NCBI GenBank assembly: GCA_012861695.1
Contig: JAAOOA010000033.1
Location: 12,866,434-12,930,433, forward strand
Reading direction: 5' to 3'
DNA from: Trematomus loennbergii
Lineage: Eukaryota > Chordata > Actinopteri > Perciformes > Nototheniidae
DNA length: 64,000 nucleotides
Shown: positions 49,217 through 61,422 of the stretch, piece after piece
Position numbering within the stretch: the first letter of the stretch is position 1
Layout of the letters: every line of letters starts with the position of its first letter
Made by a program: the position numbers and the translations under genes
Notes under the pieces: generated by a model
What the model was told of the DNA's origin: nothing
Seen by the model: only the letters and a program-made list of their open reading frames with translations
Databases searched by the model: none

Positions 49217-49380
49217 GCCCAGTTTTCTTCGATAGCGGCCTTAAGCTCGTCTGCTTTGTTGGGTCTCGTGTCAGGCGAGTTTGCTGGTCAATCAAGCACA
49301 TTAAATTCCATTGTCATTAAACCACGCATTGGTACTTTTGACAGTGTGGGCAGGTTATTGAGATGCACCTGTATTTTGAA
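49217..49380 (-). pseudogene. Tc1-like transposase fragment, degenerate
   Basis: Read on the minus strand, the frame gives HTVKSTNAWFNDNGI, then after a one-base frameshift NVLD, a stop in place of the usual tryptophan, PANSP, and TRPNKADELKAAIEENWA. This matches the order of the DDE catalytic region and the following helix of teleost Tc1/mariner transposases. That is based on memory of the family, not an alignment. The fragment is broken by a frameshift and a stop. It is truncated at 49217 where the ACTAGT element copy begins. It cannot encode an active enzyme. Confidence 0.75.
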
Positions 49381-50047
49381 TATCTCTTCCCAGGTAGTTT
49401 GCATTTTTTACCGGTTTTCACCAATAGGCTCAGCAATCCAAAAATGCAGCCACCTCTTTGTTTGCTGTCGTGTTTTTTGTGTATCCACTGAAGCCTAGTC
49501 TATTTGTGTCTTGTCAACAAAAAACAGTATTACTCCTGCCAATCTTATTTAATTAAATATGGGACCGCTCTTGGGATTCTGTGCAATATGTCAAGTCATT
49601 TTTTTAATAATGCCCAGAATCTCAAAGGGGTCTATATAATCTATCACCTTTTATCTTTAGACCCTTGATTCGCACAAATCCTTTTGATATTAAAAAGTCT
49701 GTATGAACCTCATGCATTTGGTGGAGAACAGTATATTCCTTATTGAGGGTTTTTCTAGGATGCTAACTTCTTTGTTTTTCTTGGCACATAGACCGAAACA
49801 AAATCAATAGAAAGTCAACAACAACTCAGAAAAACAACAACTCAGAAAAATAACAGGGCAAATCAGCTGTTGCTTTCCCCTCAGGAAGCCTTTTGTTCCA
49901 TCTTTTTTTTCACACCACGAGCAATGTTTGCCTGGAAAGCTTTCTAGCATTGCACTGCAGAGATATTTACTCTCTACGTTGAAACGAGCTGAAACGATAA
50001 CTTAGCTCACTGTGTTTGGGCTGTTACAATATTACAGTATAAAGATC
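49381..50047. other. Unique non-coding DNA
   Basis: A small tandem (AACAACTCAGAAAAA, near 49825) is the only pattern noted. Confidence 0.45.
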
Positions 50048-50749
50048 TGTGACGACCCCTGCTTCAAGGTCTCCTGTGGGGTGCATGGCCCTTTAATGTT
50101 TCTCCTCTGCTTGTGACACCCTGATTGAGGACACCTGGCGGCTGTTGGAGGATTTAAGAGGCAGGAGCAGGAGTCTCGGGGTGTTTCTCAATCGCGAGTA
50201 AAGCTGCTTCAGAGCCACTATTTCAAGCATACTACGTCATCGAGTGCCGCCGAAGTACTGTTCCAATCTCCAGTATACTTGGAAATCTACCGAGCCCGGC
50301 GTACTCCGTTTGGAGAAATATCGAGTCTGCACATGAGTAGACTTCGCGGTCTTAAAATCCCCACAATGCTTTGCGCACGGACCAATTTCCCCAAATCTGT
50401 GGCGGAAGATGTAAGGCGGGGCCTCTCATATGACACACACCTGCACACTTGCTAGCGTGTTCCACACTTCGTTTTCCGAATGCCAGGAAGTATTCTTGAC
50501 TCGCTTCTGAAGCAAGATGCTCGGCAGACATGTGCTACCAAGCAAGCGTACTCGCGATTGAGAAACACCCTCGATCTCTCTCTCCCGCAGAGGACCTGAC
50601 CGCGGAGCAGCCACGTCGCTTAGCCTTTTTGCTTTTCCTTTGTGTTAGTTTTTTTGGTTTACGTTAAACTTTTGTTAATAAATATATTTTTCATATATGT
50701 TCTTGTCCTTCCCACGCTTTTTGTTATGGCCAAGAGCCAAGCCATGACA
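50048..50749 (+). mobile_element. Probable solo LTR of a gypsy-type element, interrupted by a MITE
   Basis: It begins TGTGACGACCCCTGC. A TTTAAG box near 50153 is followed by GC-rich leader sequence, then TTAATAAATATATTTTTC as a polyadenylation region, and it ends near GCCATGACA. The MITE at 50179-50570 is nested. No flanking duplication was found, so the right limit is approximate. An alternative is a truncated host-gene fragment. Confidence 0.45.
50179..50570 (-). mobile_element. 392 bp MITE with GGGTGTTTCTCAATCGCGAG ends, copy 2
   Basis: Same element as 29527-29919, in opposite orientation and nearly the same length. Flanked by TCG at 50176-50178 and 50571-50573. Non-coding. Confidence 0.9.
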
Positions 50750-52221
50750 GGTCACCTGGCCCTTTTGAGAGCCAAAATGGGAGGCAAGGCAAGGTGAGCT
50801 ATACAAATATAGGAAGATTGTATCACTGTGAACAATTCACATTTCTGCAGAATAAGTTCCACCTCCACCTTGGTGATAAGCTTCCACAAGACGTAAGTAA
50901 AGTAAATGAAATCACTTGTTTTTCCTATTTCCTAATTGTATGAGAATATAAATAATTTTGGTATGTGTGTGTGTGTGTGTGTGTCATCAACCTCAAGTAC
51001 ACTGCATGGACAAACTTAGTGTTAAATTGGGGTTTAGTTTGTGTTCAAAAAGGCTATTGTTTAAATATGTCTGCCCTGTTTCCATTTCATGTCCCAAAAC
51101 TATCCAACTTGTCAAAGGGATTTTCTCCACTTGAAATGAGCTTCTCCAAATAAAATTTGAATTTGTTATTATGAGCACAGTTGGTGCCTGAAGCGCCGCC
51201 GGAGATTTAAAAGCCTTGAATGCACTCAACTTGCAAACAAATGGATTCCAGGCTGAAAGAAATTGGATGTATCCATTAAAGTGACGTTAGGGCAGAAAAT
51301 AGAATCTGGCCATTTATCTCCGTGCAATGACATAAATTCAGTCCAGCATTGAGGAGCTAATGGCTGATGGTGCATCCAGTATTGGGACAGAGTAATTCTA
51401 CTTGACAATAATCATGGAACCCTATCAAGCCAATGGCTCCATTTACCGCAACAGCCTTTGCGAAGATTGGGCACTTTTCTGTCAAGCAGATCTTTCTGTA
51501 ATGGGCCTGCAATTGATTTTCAATAGGCAATGTGAGAAATGGTGACAGTCAAAACTTTACCAGGAAGAGAAAATTATATTGTGGGAGAAACTTTATCATG
51601 TAACATTTGTATTGGACAGTGCAAATATGTTGTTTTTCCAAAGTTTTGTATCTACTTAGCAAAGGTAAAAGCAGGGTCACTCTCTTATTGACAGTGTTCA
51701 AGTCTCCACAGCTTGAAATGTTTGAAGTGACTTCCATATTTCTGCTTTTAACAAAATGTTCAAATTCTGCTTTTAAATATAATAGAGTTATTTATGATTG
51801 TATCTGAACATATGTAACAGTAACAATTCCCCAGATTTGAGCTGATCAGAAAGAAGCCTGAGAAAAAGTTTCTAACCACATGAAAAGTACTAGCTAGTAA
51901 CATCTCTTCCATTATAATGAGGCATTTTCATTAATAAACAAATGCCTCTTCTAAAAAATAAACATATCTTTGATCAGCTCAATGTCAGCGTTAATTCCAT
52001 TTGTGTTTAGTATAACAAAGAGTTATTGCTGCCGGATTTGACACCCCCCCTGTAACTTTGGCCAGGATGGTCAGAATCCCACCAAACTCATACTGTTGTT
52101 AGTTATTCCCCTCTAGTGTAGGCAAACAAAAGCATATTACTCTGGATTCATGGTGTATAAAATGGCAGAGCTGGTGTTATTGCTAAAATTACACATTACA
52201 TGGTTTTTAATCCCCTCTAGT
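50750..52221. other. Unique non-coding DNA
   Basis: A short GT run lies at about 50963-50983. No gene or element recognised. Confidence 0.5.
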
Positions 52222-52225
52222 TTAA

Positions 52226-52494
52226 CCCTCCTGTTGTCTTCGGGTCAAATCTGACCGATTTACTACTTTCATCAATCATAACTTTTTTGTTTTACATTCG
52301 ATTGCATTAAGGCTTTATGATATCCTTCACAGTAGACATTTGAACATATCAAATTGCTGATCACCACTTTCATTGAATTTTGGATGATTTAGTCAACTTT
52401 GTAACACCCATGGTGTTCCCGGTCAAAAAGAAAAGGAATTAGTAACCATCCGGATCAGATCAAACACACACACACACAAACACCCACACCCACA

Positions 52495-52589
<95 letters not shown>

Positions 52590-52947
52590 AGATGTGTTAG
52601 ATGTGTTCCCCCGCCTTATGTGCCCAATCCCCCCATGTCAATCACACCTGGCACACACACACACACACAACAATTTGACACATTTGCCGCTCTTATGTGC
52701 CCATCCCCCAACCTGGATCACACCTGGCACACGCAATACATGTTCAGTGTCTATTCTTTGTATATTTACTGCAGTTGTTCATGTATACCAGTAGTCTGAT
52801 ACAATATTTACAGTTTGAAAGGGTGTTAAATGAAATTTGGTGATGAATAATGTTTTTCGTGTTAATGTAATAGCAGTTAAAACAGGACCGGTCAAATTTG
52901 ACCGCGAACACCAAAGTAAGGGGGGGGAAACGAAGACAATAGGAGGG
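52226..52947. mobile_element. piggyBac-like nonautonomous element in TTAA (722 bp)
   Basis: Ends CCCTCCTGTTGTCTTCG and (reverse) CCCTCCTATTGTCTTCG lie between TTAA at 52222-52225 and 52948-52951. CCCT termini and TTAA duplication are piggyBac hallmarks. Subterminal GGTCAAATTTGACC (52887-52900) is a perfect palindrome with a left relative GGTCAAATCTGACC. A CA microsatellite and an imperfect duplication around TTATGTGCCCA (52616, 52693) fill the middle. Confidence 0.8.
52464..52586. repeat. CA microsatellite inside the piggyBac-like element
   Basis: CA repeat with interruptions in the first 35 bases, then pure. Confidence 0.97.
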
Positions 52948-52951
52948 TTAA

Positions 52952-54083
52952 AATAGATAATTATGTGTTTGCTTATTAGCTCACATTAACAAATGAATAA
53001 AGGTAACTGATTTATAAATAATAAACCAATAAACAAAAATAAATAGGTACATTTTAGAACAAATAGTACTAAAATCTGTGTTGATGCAGAATCCCCCTCA
53101 ATCAGAATAAGTAAATAGCTAAAGAATAATTACAAACCCACAAAGAAATATCACCAGCTCTATGGAGCCTGTTGGCCTCTTTAATTTAATTGATTGACGA
53201 GTTACTAAACCATTAGCAAATATGCCAAAAAAAAAAGAAAAAAAAGTAAAGTTTCAAACAGCAGCAAGCCTCTCTTTTCAGCAAACAAGCTCAGATTAAC
53301 CCACAGTATGCTTCATACCCAATGCCAAACAACAGGCAGACAAATTAAGTGACCATCTGGTAGAAAAGCTAAAACATTTAGCAGTTAAAATAGTCATTTT
53401 TCCCTAGATTTGTTGCAGACCAAACCAGATCTTATTTAAATTCATCAGCAAGCTACGAACCCAACTCCAAATCGATGTTAATATGGAACTGTCTCTGTGG
53501 AATATGTAAACAAACAAGTGTTTGCCAACATGTTAGGCCTCACAATTTCATTAGGCCACACGCTAGTGGCCATGAAATCCATTGATGCATCTTAAACTGG
53601 AGCTTTGACTCATGAATCAAGCATGCCACCCGTTATGAGTACATCAGAAGGATGGGGTTCATTCCCCATTGATGAAGGAGTCACGTCTGTGTAATTGTTT
53701 GGCTCTGCTTGTACTACAGCCTCTTCTCGTGTGCATGTAATTTATCCCTCTTTGAGATCCGTGCCAGACATCCAAAGTCCTCTGTAATGGGAGGGCGGGG
53801 AACAAAATGTTGTCTTCCCCAGAATGGGACACATTTAGATACTCTTTGATGTTACAAATTCGATTTTTGACAACCAAACACGTCAAATCATAAGCATGTT
53901 CTAATGCAAAATTCACTTTGGTACCTCACTGGCAAGCATGCTGCTACAGCATGACAGCTGGTTTATAGCAGAGGTACAGTAGATAACATGACTGATACCA
54001 TTTCGATCAAGTGCTACAAATACTGTATGTTCTCTGGGCTGAGACAAAATTGGTGGCCCCATTATACAAATGAATTGACATAA
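52952..54083. other. Unique non-coding DNA
   Basis: An A-rich tract lies near 53228. No gene or element recognised. Confidence 0.5.
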
Positions 54084-55074
54084 CCCTGACCAACACAGTC
54101 TCACTCCCTTATAGTCCAATAGCGACGCTTGGTCAGGGTCCTTTGGCGTGCAGTTGTGACGCACCGAGTCTCCTTCAGTTTCATAAACGGACGCAAAGAG
54201 CTTTCAACTGATTGCAATGTATTCCCATCGGCGGCGGTATTTGATGCTCAGGGAAGCACCGCATCGGTCCATGTCAGCGGCAGTTAAAGGCAATGTGAGC
54301 GTCCATTCCCATTGGATAACGGAGAATTTTACACCCGGAAATAAGTATTCTCCTTACTGTCGATTGATTTTACAGTGATATCTGCACTACTCATCAACTA
54401 AATAACACCAGATTATCCTTGTTAATTACACAACATTGATTGGTTTAAATTGTGTACAATGGTTTTGTGTTTTCCCCTTCGATTCTGAGAAACAAATAGT
54501 TGTATCGGAGTTTAGGATGGCCAAAGACACTACAATATCCATAATCCTCAGCTATCGTTTGAGACTACACCATGCAAAAAAAAACGTTTCGTAAAAGATG
54601 AAATCATACTTTATTCAGCAGTGCTTGCTTTACTCTTTGAAAGTCATCACATGAATGCATTGTAATGAATGGTTCGGCTGCATTAAATATTACTCATCTG
54701 TCGTAGTTCTTTATTTATCTACAGAGATTGGGCCTCAGAATAGACCGGAAACTATTCTTTTACCGTTCTGTTTTAATTTCACAATAAAGTTAATAGTAAT
54801 ATTTTGTTTTATATTATTATTTTTTATTAACTAGACAGCTGGGTCATGTTAAGACCATCTTTTCTGTGTTGCTGTGGGTTTTTCCCATCGCTTTTGTGTT
54901 ACAAATATCAAAACAATATATGTGTGGTCGTTTGTGGATAACAAAATATATCGGTCGTAAACTAAACCGGAAACAGCAGTATATTTTATTGTGTTAACAC
55001 TGTAAACTTGACAGATTTTTAACCCGAACCACCTACTGGTTAAAGCACGTTATTACACGTTTAGAGTAATTGCA

Positions 55075-55215
55075 ATGCAGGTAGATTGTTTTGCTTTTTA
55101 ATGACTGTTTTTAAATGCCTTTAATGTTTTTCATTTTTTTAAAGCACTTTGAATTGCCTTGTGTTGAAAGGTGCTATATAAATAAACTCTCCTTGCCTTG
55201 CCTTGCCTTGCCTAA
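55075..55215 (+). mobile_element. Retroelement insertion with (CCTTG)n tail, shared with copy 1
   Basis: AAAGCACTTTGAATTGCCTT, GCTATATAAATAAACT and CCTTG repeats match the reverse of 24339-24500. Confidence 0.7.
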
Positions 55216-55699
55216 GGTCTGCTGCATGTTTTGTTGAATGTGTTATATTTGATGAAAACATTTAAATATTAAGAGTACATACAAATTAGGGGGAAAGTAG
55301 AAGGTCAATGATAGAAATATAGAATAGAAAATATCAAGAAGATACTGTAAATTATATCTAGAATAAAACAGTTTAGTGCCGGATGTACAAAGATATTAAT
55401 AGGAGGATGTGCAAAACAGACAAACTTATTAGGCTTTATTAAAACATTAAATAATACTTTAGGTTAAGGTCTTCTTTTAAATACATGTAAGCAAAAAGCT
55501 TTGGGGGTATCTACAGATAAATATTAAGCCTGACAAAGTACTTAAAGTCTAATATATTGCATGGTTTGTTTTGGGACTTGACAATCAACTTTCCTGCAAT
55601 GTCAACTATGTTGAAGCACTTATTTTAACCGATATTATACATATTTATTATACTCTTATAAGATGTATGTAGATAGAATAAGAAATGTGCAGAATATGA

Positions 55700-55860
55700 C
55701 AGTGTAATGGTGGATGTATACACACATATTGATAGATGTCTTGTAATGCACTGTTGAGGAACCTGCGACCGAAGTTTTTCATTCATTCCATAACTACACC
55801 GTAGTTGTGTATATGATATGTCAATAAACCTTTGAAAATCTTGAAATCTTGAAAGGGATG
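55700..55860 (+). mobile_element. LINE 3' tail inside copy 3
   Basis: CACTGTTGAGGAACCTGCGA, then TTTTTCATTCATTCC, TACACCGTAGTTGTG, GTCAATAAACCTTTG and a TCTTGAAA end match the tail layout at 233-378. Confidence 0.55.
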
Positions 55861-56148
55861 TGCAAAATAGCCATTATACAGTTGTTAATGAACGATTAGA
55901 GAACAACGAGTAATGAATATGCTTTATAGGGATCTGCAGATACATTTTTTGTCTTTTCAAGCACCCACTATCAAATATCTCGCCTGATTGTTTGCACTTG
56001 ACAATCACCTTCACTGAATTTTACTCAGATGTAACTAAAGTCTGATTTAAGGGTTGTTTATATTTCACATCATTAATCCAAATCTGTAAAGTAACTAAAA
56101 TAAATGTAGTGGAGTAAAAATACCAGGTTAACCTTAAAGAAAGCCCTC

Positions 56149-56289
56149 AGGATTAAAAAAGACCCCCATCACCCCAGCCACAAACTGTTCTGTCTGCTGC
56201 CGTCTGGCAGGCGGTACCGCAGCATCCGGACTAAAACCACCAGACTCAGGGACAGCTTCATCCCACAGGCCAGAAGACTATTACACACC
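56149..56289 (+). pseudogene. C-terminal fragment of a LINE reverse transcriptase (L2/CR1-like)
   Basis: The plus-strand frame gives DPHHPSHKLF, then LLPSGRRYRSIRTKTTRLRD and SFIPQARRLLHT. This is the conserved end of L2/CR1-type LINE open reading frame 2 in fish, by recollection of the family. Only about 47 codons remain, followed by the 3' untranslated sequence and then the arm of copy 3 from about 56340. No catalytic residues of the reverse transcriptase are included, so it is a dead fragment. Confidence 0.75.
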
Positions 56290-57232
56290 TTAACTTTTGA
56301 AATAACATCCATAACATTAATCTGGCTGCAATTTACAAATTATTATAATATATCATATTCCAATCACTTGTATATAGACACCAATGTGTTTCCCATCCCC
56401 TAAACCTCCAGGGATGGATACAGTTTAATACTGGCAACTTCTAATTATGGAAAATAAGAAAACGTCTTTTAAAACAAAAATTCCCAGTAGAGACGTGCCA
56501 TAGAACATGTTGCGAAACACACATATAGCCAGAATGAGTAGTTCTGGGGGTGTGCCGTCGATGGGTTTCATTCCATTTCAAAGTGCTGTTTGACGCTTGG
56601 CGTAAACTTCGCGCACTGCCACTCCAACATCCAATCACAGAACTTGAGGACTAATCACGGGGTTTGTCAAGCAAAGCGGCTGGTGTAATCCTAAACGATA
56701 ACTGGGGATTATGGGTAGTGTAGTGTCTTCTGCCATCCTAAACTCCGATACAACTATTTGTTTCTCAGAATCGAAGGGGAAAAACACAAAAGCATTGTAC
56801 ACAATTTAAACCAATCAATGTTGTGTAATTAACAAGGATAATCTGATGTTTTTGAGTTGATGAGTAGTGCAGATATCACTGTAAAATCAATCGACAGTAA
56901 GGGGAATACTTACTTCCGGGTGAAAAATTCTCCGTTATCAATGGGAATGGACGCTCACATTGCCTTTAACTGCCGCCGACATGGACCGATGTGGTGCTTC
57001 CCTGAGCGTCAAATACCGCCGCCGATGGGAATACATAGCAATCAGTTGAAAGCTCTTTGCATCCGTTTATGAAGCTGAAGGAGACTCGGTGCGTCATAAC
57101 TGCACGTCAAAGGACCCTGACCAAGCGTCGCTATTGGACTATCAGGGAGTGAGACTGTGTTGCCCTGACACTCTCGGTCTGAAGGAATGACTGGTTTGTC
57201 TCTATTGTAAGTCAACACAGCATAGTGATGGG

Positions 57233-57310
57233 AATTATGGCTCTTTGAAGGGAGCCGGATCTTATGGCTCCGTTCCTTTCAAAGAGCCGTTCAAAAGAGC
57301 CGTTTTTTTA
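57233..57310 (+). mobile_element. Truncated hAT-like end (TAGTGATGGG, GAGCCG-rich)
   Basis: TAGTGATGGGAATTATGGCT is followed by inverted GGAGCC/GGCTCC and AGAGCCG words. This is a teleost terminus with the same TAGTGATG start as 61423-62349. The opposite end was not found. Confidence 0.5.
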
Positions 57311-57439
57311 GAGGGGCGGGGGTTACTATTTATCTGCGAAATAATCACCAGGATAATGATTGACTGTATTGCCAGACCTACTGTCAATAATCTGCATTGT
57401 AAACATGACACAAGGTGTCAGTGAATGTACTACTTTGAA

Positions 57440-57483
57440 TTTACTCTGTATGTGTTAAGTAAATAAAGTTGCCTTGCCTTGAA
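57440..57483 (+). mobile_element. Short retroelement tail
   Basis: AAGTAAATAAAGTTGCCTTG followed by CCTTG units; 3' tail only. Confidence 0.4.
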
Positions 57484-57730
57484 TGAAATTCACGCAACTC
57501 TTAATATTAGATACTGTGTTTTTAAGTGGCGATGGAGATTATTTGTTGACCCTGCTTTAAAGGATATTTTGCCTTTACAAATGGTGCGCTTTATCAGTGC
57601 CTGGGTTTTGGTTGAAGTGCATCCAAATGCTGCTCGCGTTTGGCTCATTTTCCATCCGAAAAACACGTCGTATACCTGTCCTGTACCACTTGTTATGACT
57701 TCTCTCTCTCGCGTATTCCGTTAAGACCCA

Positions 57731-58174
57731 CCCATGGATGTATAATAAGAACTGGATACAGCGTGGGAGGCGGGGCCTCATTCATTCCTATGAGAGTTGC
57801 TCATTCGCGCATGATGATAAAATGGCCCAACTTTTGAGAGAGCGAAACGTCACAGATTACCCGGCATGCCTGAGAAGTACCCGTATGTGCGCTCATAGTG
57901 CATGCGCAACTTTAACCATGCCCCCCAAAATGCTCGTTCACATCAAGCACGTCAATGTGCGTACACGTAACAGCACCGCACGTTCATGACAGCATGGTAA
58001 TGGTTTGTTATTATGATAGATTTGATATTAACGAGGCGGCAGTTAGCAGCTAGCGGTTAGCTAGTAATTATGCTAATTTACACATCAATCGTTATGTACT
58101 TTTATATTACGCTGTAACAGGATCTAGTGATATCTAAGCAACAGAGCTTCATTTAGCATGAAAGAATTATTGCA

Positions 58175-58223
<49 letters not shown>

Positions 58224-58456
58224 CAGTGCAATAAGCTTCTTAGTACAATAAGAAGCTACAGGGACGTTAATCTACGTCGGTAATATTAACTTTATTTAAT
58301 ACAACATTTATGGTACAAGATTTAATCATACAGCCCATGTAGTATAATATTTTACAAATGATGAATTACAGCAAACATGTGCAATATATCCATTATTATA
58401 GCTCCGTGGGCTGGCAGTAAGGCGATATGGGTCCGTTCTTATTGTGCATCCATGGG
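57731..58456. mobile_element. Inverted-repeat element with CCCATGGATG ends
   Basis: Left CCCATGGATGTATAATAAGA and right (reverse) CCCATGGATGCACAATAAGA are inverted, both continuing into AAC. A perfect TA-rich hairpin lies inside (58166-58231). The left-end motif also appears within the hAT at 61620. No target duplication or transposase identified. Confidence 0.6.
58166..58231. repeat. TA-rich perfect hairpin
   Basis: ATTGCACTGTATATAT at the left is the exact reverse complement of ATATATACAGTGCAAT at the right, joined by TA repeats. Confidence 0.95.
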
Positions 58457-59295
58457 TAAAGATAAACGCATGTAGTGCTGAACACGTAACATGAACGTGC
58501 CGGGCGGCGCGGTCCCGTGGGTTAGATGCGCGTTCATAATGCAGAGGGAAATAACTCTCAGAATAACGTTATTAGCACATTTTACAACTTGAGGAACGAA
58601 TGTTTTTAATAAGGGCTATACAAGTGTTCATACTGGGTAGTTTATTTAGTTTAAAAAAATTATCCACGATTTACAGACCACTCTTTCCCATGTAAGTCAA
58701 TGGAAAAAGTGTTTCCGGGCCTGGCAACCAAAAGGAAGTGTAGTACCGTCCGTTTGGCCAGCACGAATATTTTCATCAGAGTCCGGCGCACTTCCTGGGG
58801 GCTTGGACCCACCCCATCCAATAGTATGAAGCTGCAGCGTCGGAGGCTGCAGTCTCAGGACCGCACTCCTGGGACCGCACTCCCAGGACCCTAGTTGTTT
58901 TGCAACATCGCCACCTAGCGAATTGGATGACCGCAAAAGTACAACCAGCGAGCATTGAGTCTCATACACAGCGAGTCTCTTTAGACATTGTAATGCTTGT
59001 TATTAACCATCTAAAAATGCATGAAAATATGTTTTTCTTACAGAAATTAAATTATTATTATTAACAACAATTTGTTGTTATTATGTTTTAGTTTTTTAAT
59101 AACAAAAATGTATTTTGTATGTCAGATGTAAAAAGATAGTATTTTATATTTGTCTTGTCAAATTTGACATACAACGTAATATATATATATATATAATATT
59201 GTAGTAATAATTATATAATCTATTTATAATTGTAAATGTATATTGTATGTAGACATACATTTAGATGTATATTTTGTTAAAAGAAAACAAAACTG
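58457..59295. other. Non-coding DNA with a GC-richer patch
   Basis: About 58690-58930 is GC-richer with repeated GGACCGCACTCC words, likely an unclassified repeat. The rest is AT-rich. Confidence 0.4.
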
Positions 59296-59299
59296 TTAA

Positions 59300-59630
59300 A
59301 GGTAGGGAGGTAAGTTTGAGAAACCGGCTCGAGATACACTTTTTGTTATATTCCACGGAATGCTCTTAACATCCCGATAGCATTGAATATCTTAAGTGCT
59401 TTGACAAAAATGTATGATAATGTATGATGTCCTTTATTGTTTTATGTTTCATGTGGAACCTATATGCTGCAGGTCTCCCTTGAAAAAGAGATCTATGGGA
59501 CCAATCTGGTTAAATAAAGGTTTGAAATTAAATTAAATTAAATGAAAAAAATCCATAAAAGAAATTCATCTGTGGAAGCCGTAGTACTGTAAAAAGCACG
59601 ACCAATCATTTTAGCCGGCCCGGCTAAAAA
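59300..59630 (+). mobile_element. 3'-truncated copy of the 2104-2484 MITE, with a LINE tail insertion
   Basis: It starts after TTAA (59296-59299) with AGGTAGGGAGGTAAG, and its interior matches the 2104 copy through CCGGCCCGGCTAAA. Bases 59422-59543 are extra: CAGGTCTCCCTTGAAAAAGA, then TGGTTAAATAAAGG and an ATTAA tail, a LINE 3' end. The right terminus is missing. Confidence 0.8.
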
Positions 59631-61414
59631 GCCTTTTTGATGTCTTACACAGGCTCCATTAGACCAAGAGAAAATTGGCATCAACAGGAGTAGATCACAA
59701 TTAAAAAAGATGTGAGCATGGATTTTATAATGCCCTCATAAATGTGTGTGGCACATTATTGATTCTAACCCTCTAATGGCCATAACATTCACTTTACTTG
59801 GAACTACTGTAGACTATCCACCTCGTCACACAAAAGCTCTTTTGACGCCTGTGCTGAAATTAACTTCTGTATCAACAACATAGTTTGCCTTTCATAGTTG
59901 GACATGCTGGAGGAGTCGCTGACCCCTGAGTCAGACTGCCGGTAATGAAGCTGCGTTTGTTTATAGCTCGTTTCAAATCTTCTCGCTGATCAGATAGGAG
60001 CTCAAAACAACACAACAGTAAACAGAGGGATGTTTGTTTGAATAAAGACACTCAACAACATCTATCTGTGTTATTTAAAGCATCAAGTGTTTATCTCCAG
60101 TATCAAATATCTTTGTTTACACTCCATGACATATACATCTATTTATACAGAGACACTTTTGTGCATTTTAACTCACACTTAATCACACACACGCGCCTAT
60201 GTACGCACAAACTATAAATAAAACAGTACCGCAACTGTAAACAGCATATAAATTACACTCAACCGAAAACAAGGAAACTGCAGGGAAGGACTGAATAATT
60301 TATCAGGGGAAATTATCTAAATTCCTGTTCCATTTTTGGAAACGTGTATTTCCACAGTTTGAAATGAAAGTCAGCTGATGTAGTTGAAGGTGTTGTAGAA
60401 AGCATTTGGTAGTCCATCCACTTCCATTTTCACAGCGTACCTCTTATAATGTTCATCCTAAATTACAAATATTTTATGTCTCCACCTCATTTTTGATATT
60501 TTTCCTGACATTGATATACTGGATCAGCTTTTATAACATCACCAAAAATGATGATCCGAGAGGAACAGACACAAATAAGCTTTTACTTGGTGAGATAATC
60601 TGGTAGACTGGGTGATTTAAAGCGGTCAGTGCATGCTTCTGCTACAGCTCTGACCGTGAATCTCCACCGCCAGATGGATCTTTCCAGGTGAGCAGCCGCA
60701 GACAGACTGATGGACTGCAGATGGATGACGCCGTATGTGTCCTTCCTCAGGGTCATTCCACACGACCTCTGCTCCGTCACAGTTTTTCTGACTCATTAGA
60801 AAATTCCCTCTCTCTTCTCAACATCATCTCACCTCACAGGATGCTCGACAGATGGCAGCCACAGCATATCCAACTGCTACTCAACATTTACACGCATGGA
60901 GTCAGCTAGTGTTCATGCAATATGTTTCTGTATACATTTTTATCATTTCAGACGATAACCTGCCAGATAAAGATTAATTACCACTGATAGTTTTTAAAGA
61001 GAGTTATGTCTATGTGAGTAATGAGCATAATTATTCTTGAATTTAATAAGAGACTTATAGCAACACGTGTCTCCGATTGGAGAATTGACCCGTCCACTGC
61101 CCCTCTAGTGAATACAAAGCTATATCACTCTCACTCCATGTTTGTATGAGATGACAAGTAACATTACTTTGTCCCGAATCAGAAGGAGGAAAGTGTATCA
61201 GTGTTCAGCTTGAATCTGATTTCAACACCAAGGAGATGACTGTAACATCACCAAAGGTCTGAAAACCAATTAATGTCCAATTGTTGCAGTACTGACATAT
61301 TTTGGCTGATTGGAAAGAAGCCTAAGAACCAGTTAGAACAAATATAAATATTCACAGTAATGTTCCTTCATAAGGAACATTTCTTTAAAACAGCAAGGAA
61401 GTTTCAAAAGGACC
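59631..61414. other. Unique non-coding DNA
   Basis: No recognised element. A plus-strand TTTCCAG/GTGAGC site at 60682 has no supporting exon. Confidence 0.45.
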
Positions 61415-61422
61415 TAAAGACT

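Larger units (their letters stand above)
54091..57162 (-). mobile_element. Long-inverted-repeat DNA element, copy 3 (3.07 kb)
   Basis: Ends CAACACAGTCTCACTCCCTT and (reverse) CAACACAGTCTCACTCCCTG are flanked by CCCTGAC at 54084-54090 and 57163-57169. The arm at 54091-55350 corresponds to the right arm of copy 1 and the arm at 56340-57162 to its left arm, so this copy is inverted relative to copy 1. The core has LINE fragments. No transposase. Confidence 0.85.

Noticed and set aside
49172..49498. 108-codon plus-strand frame
   Set aside because: It is antisense to the Tc1-like transposase relic, which explains the conservation-like appearance.
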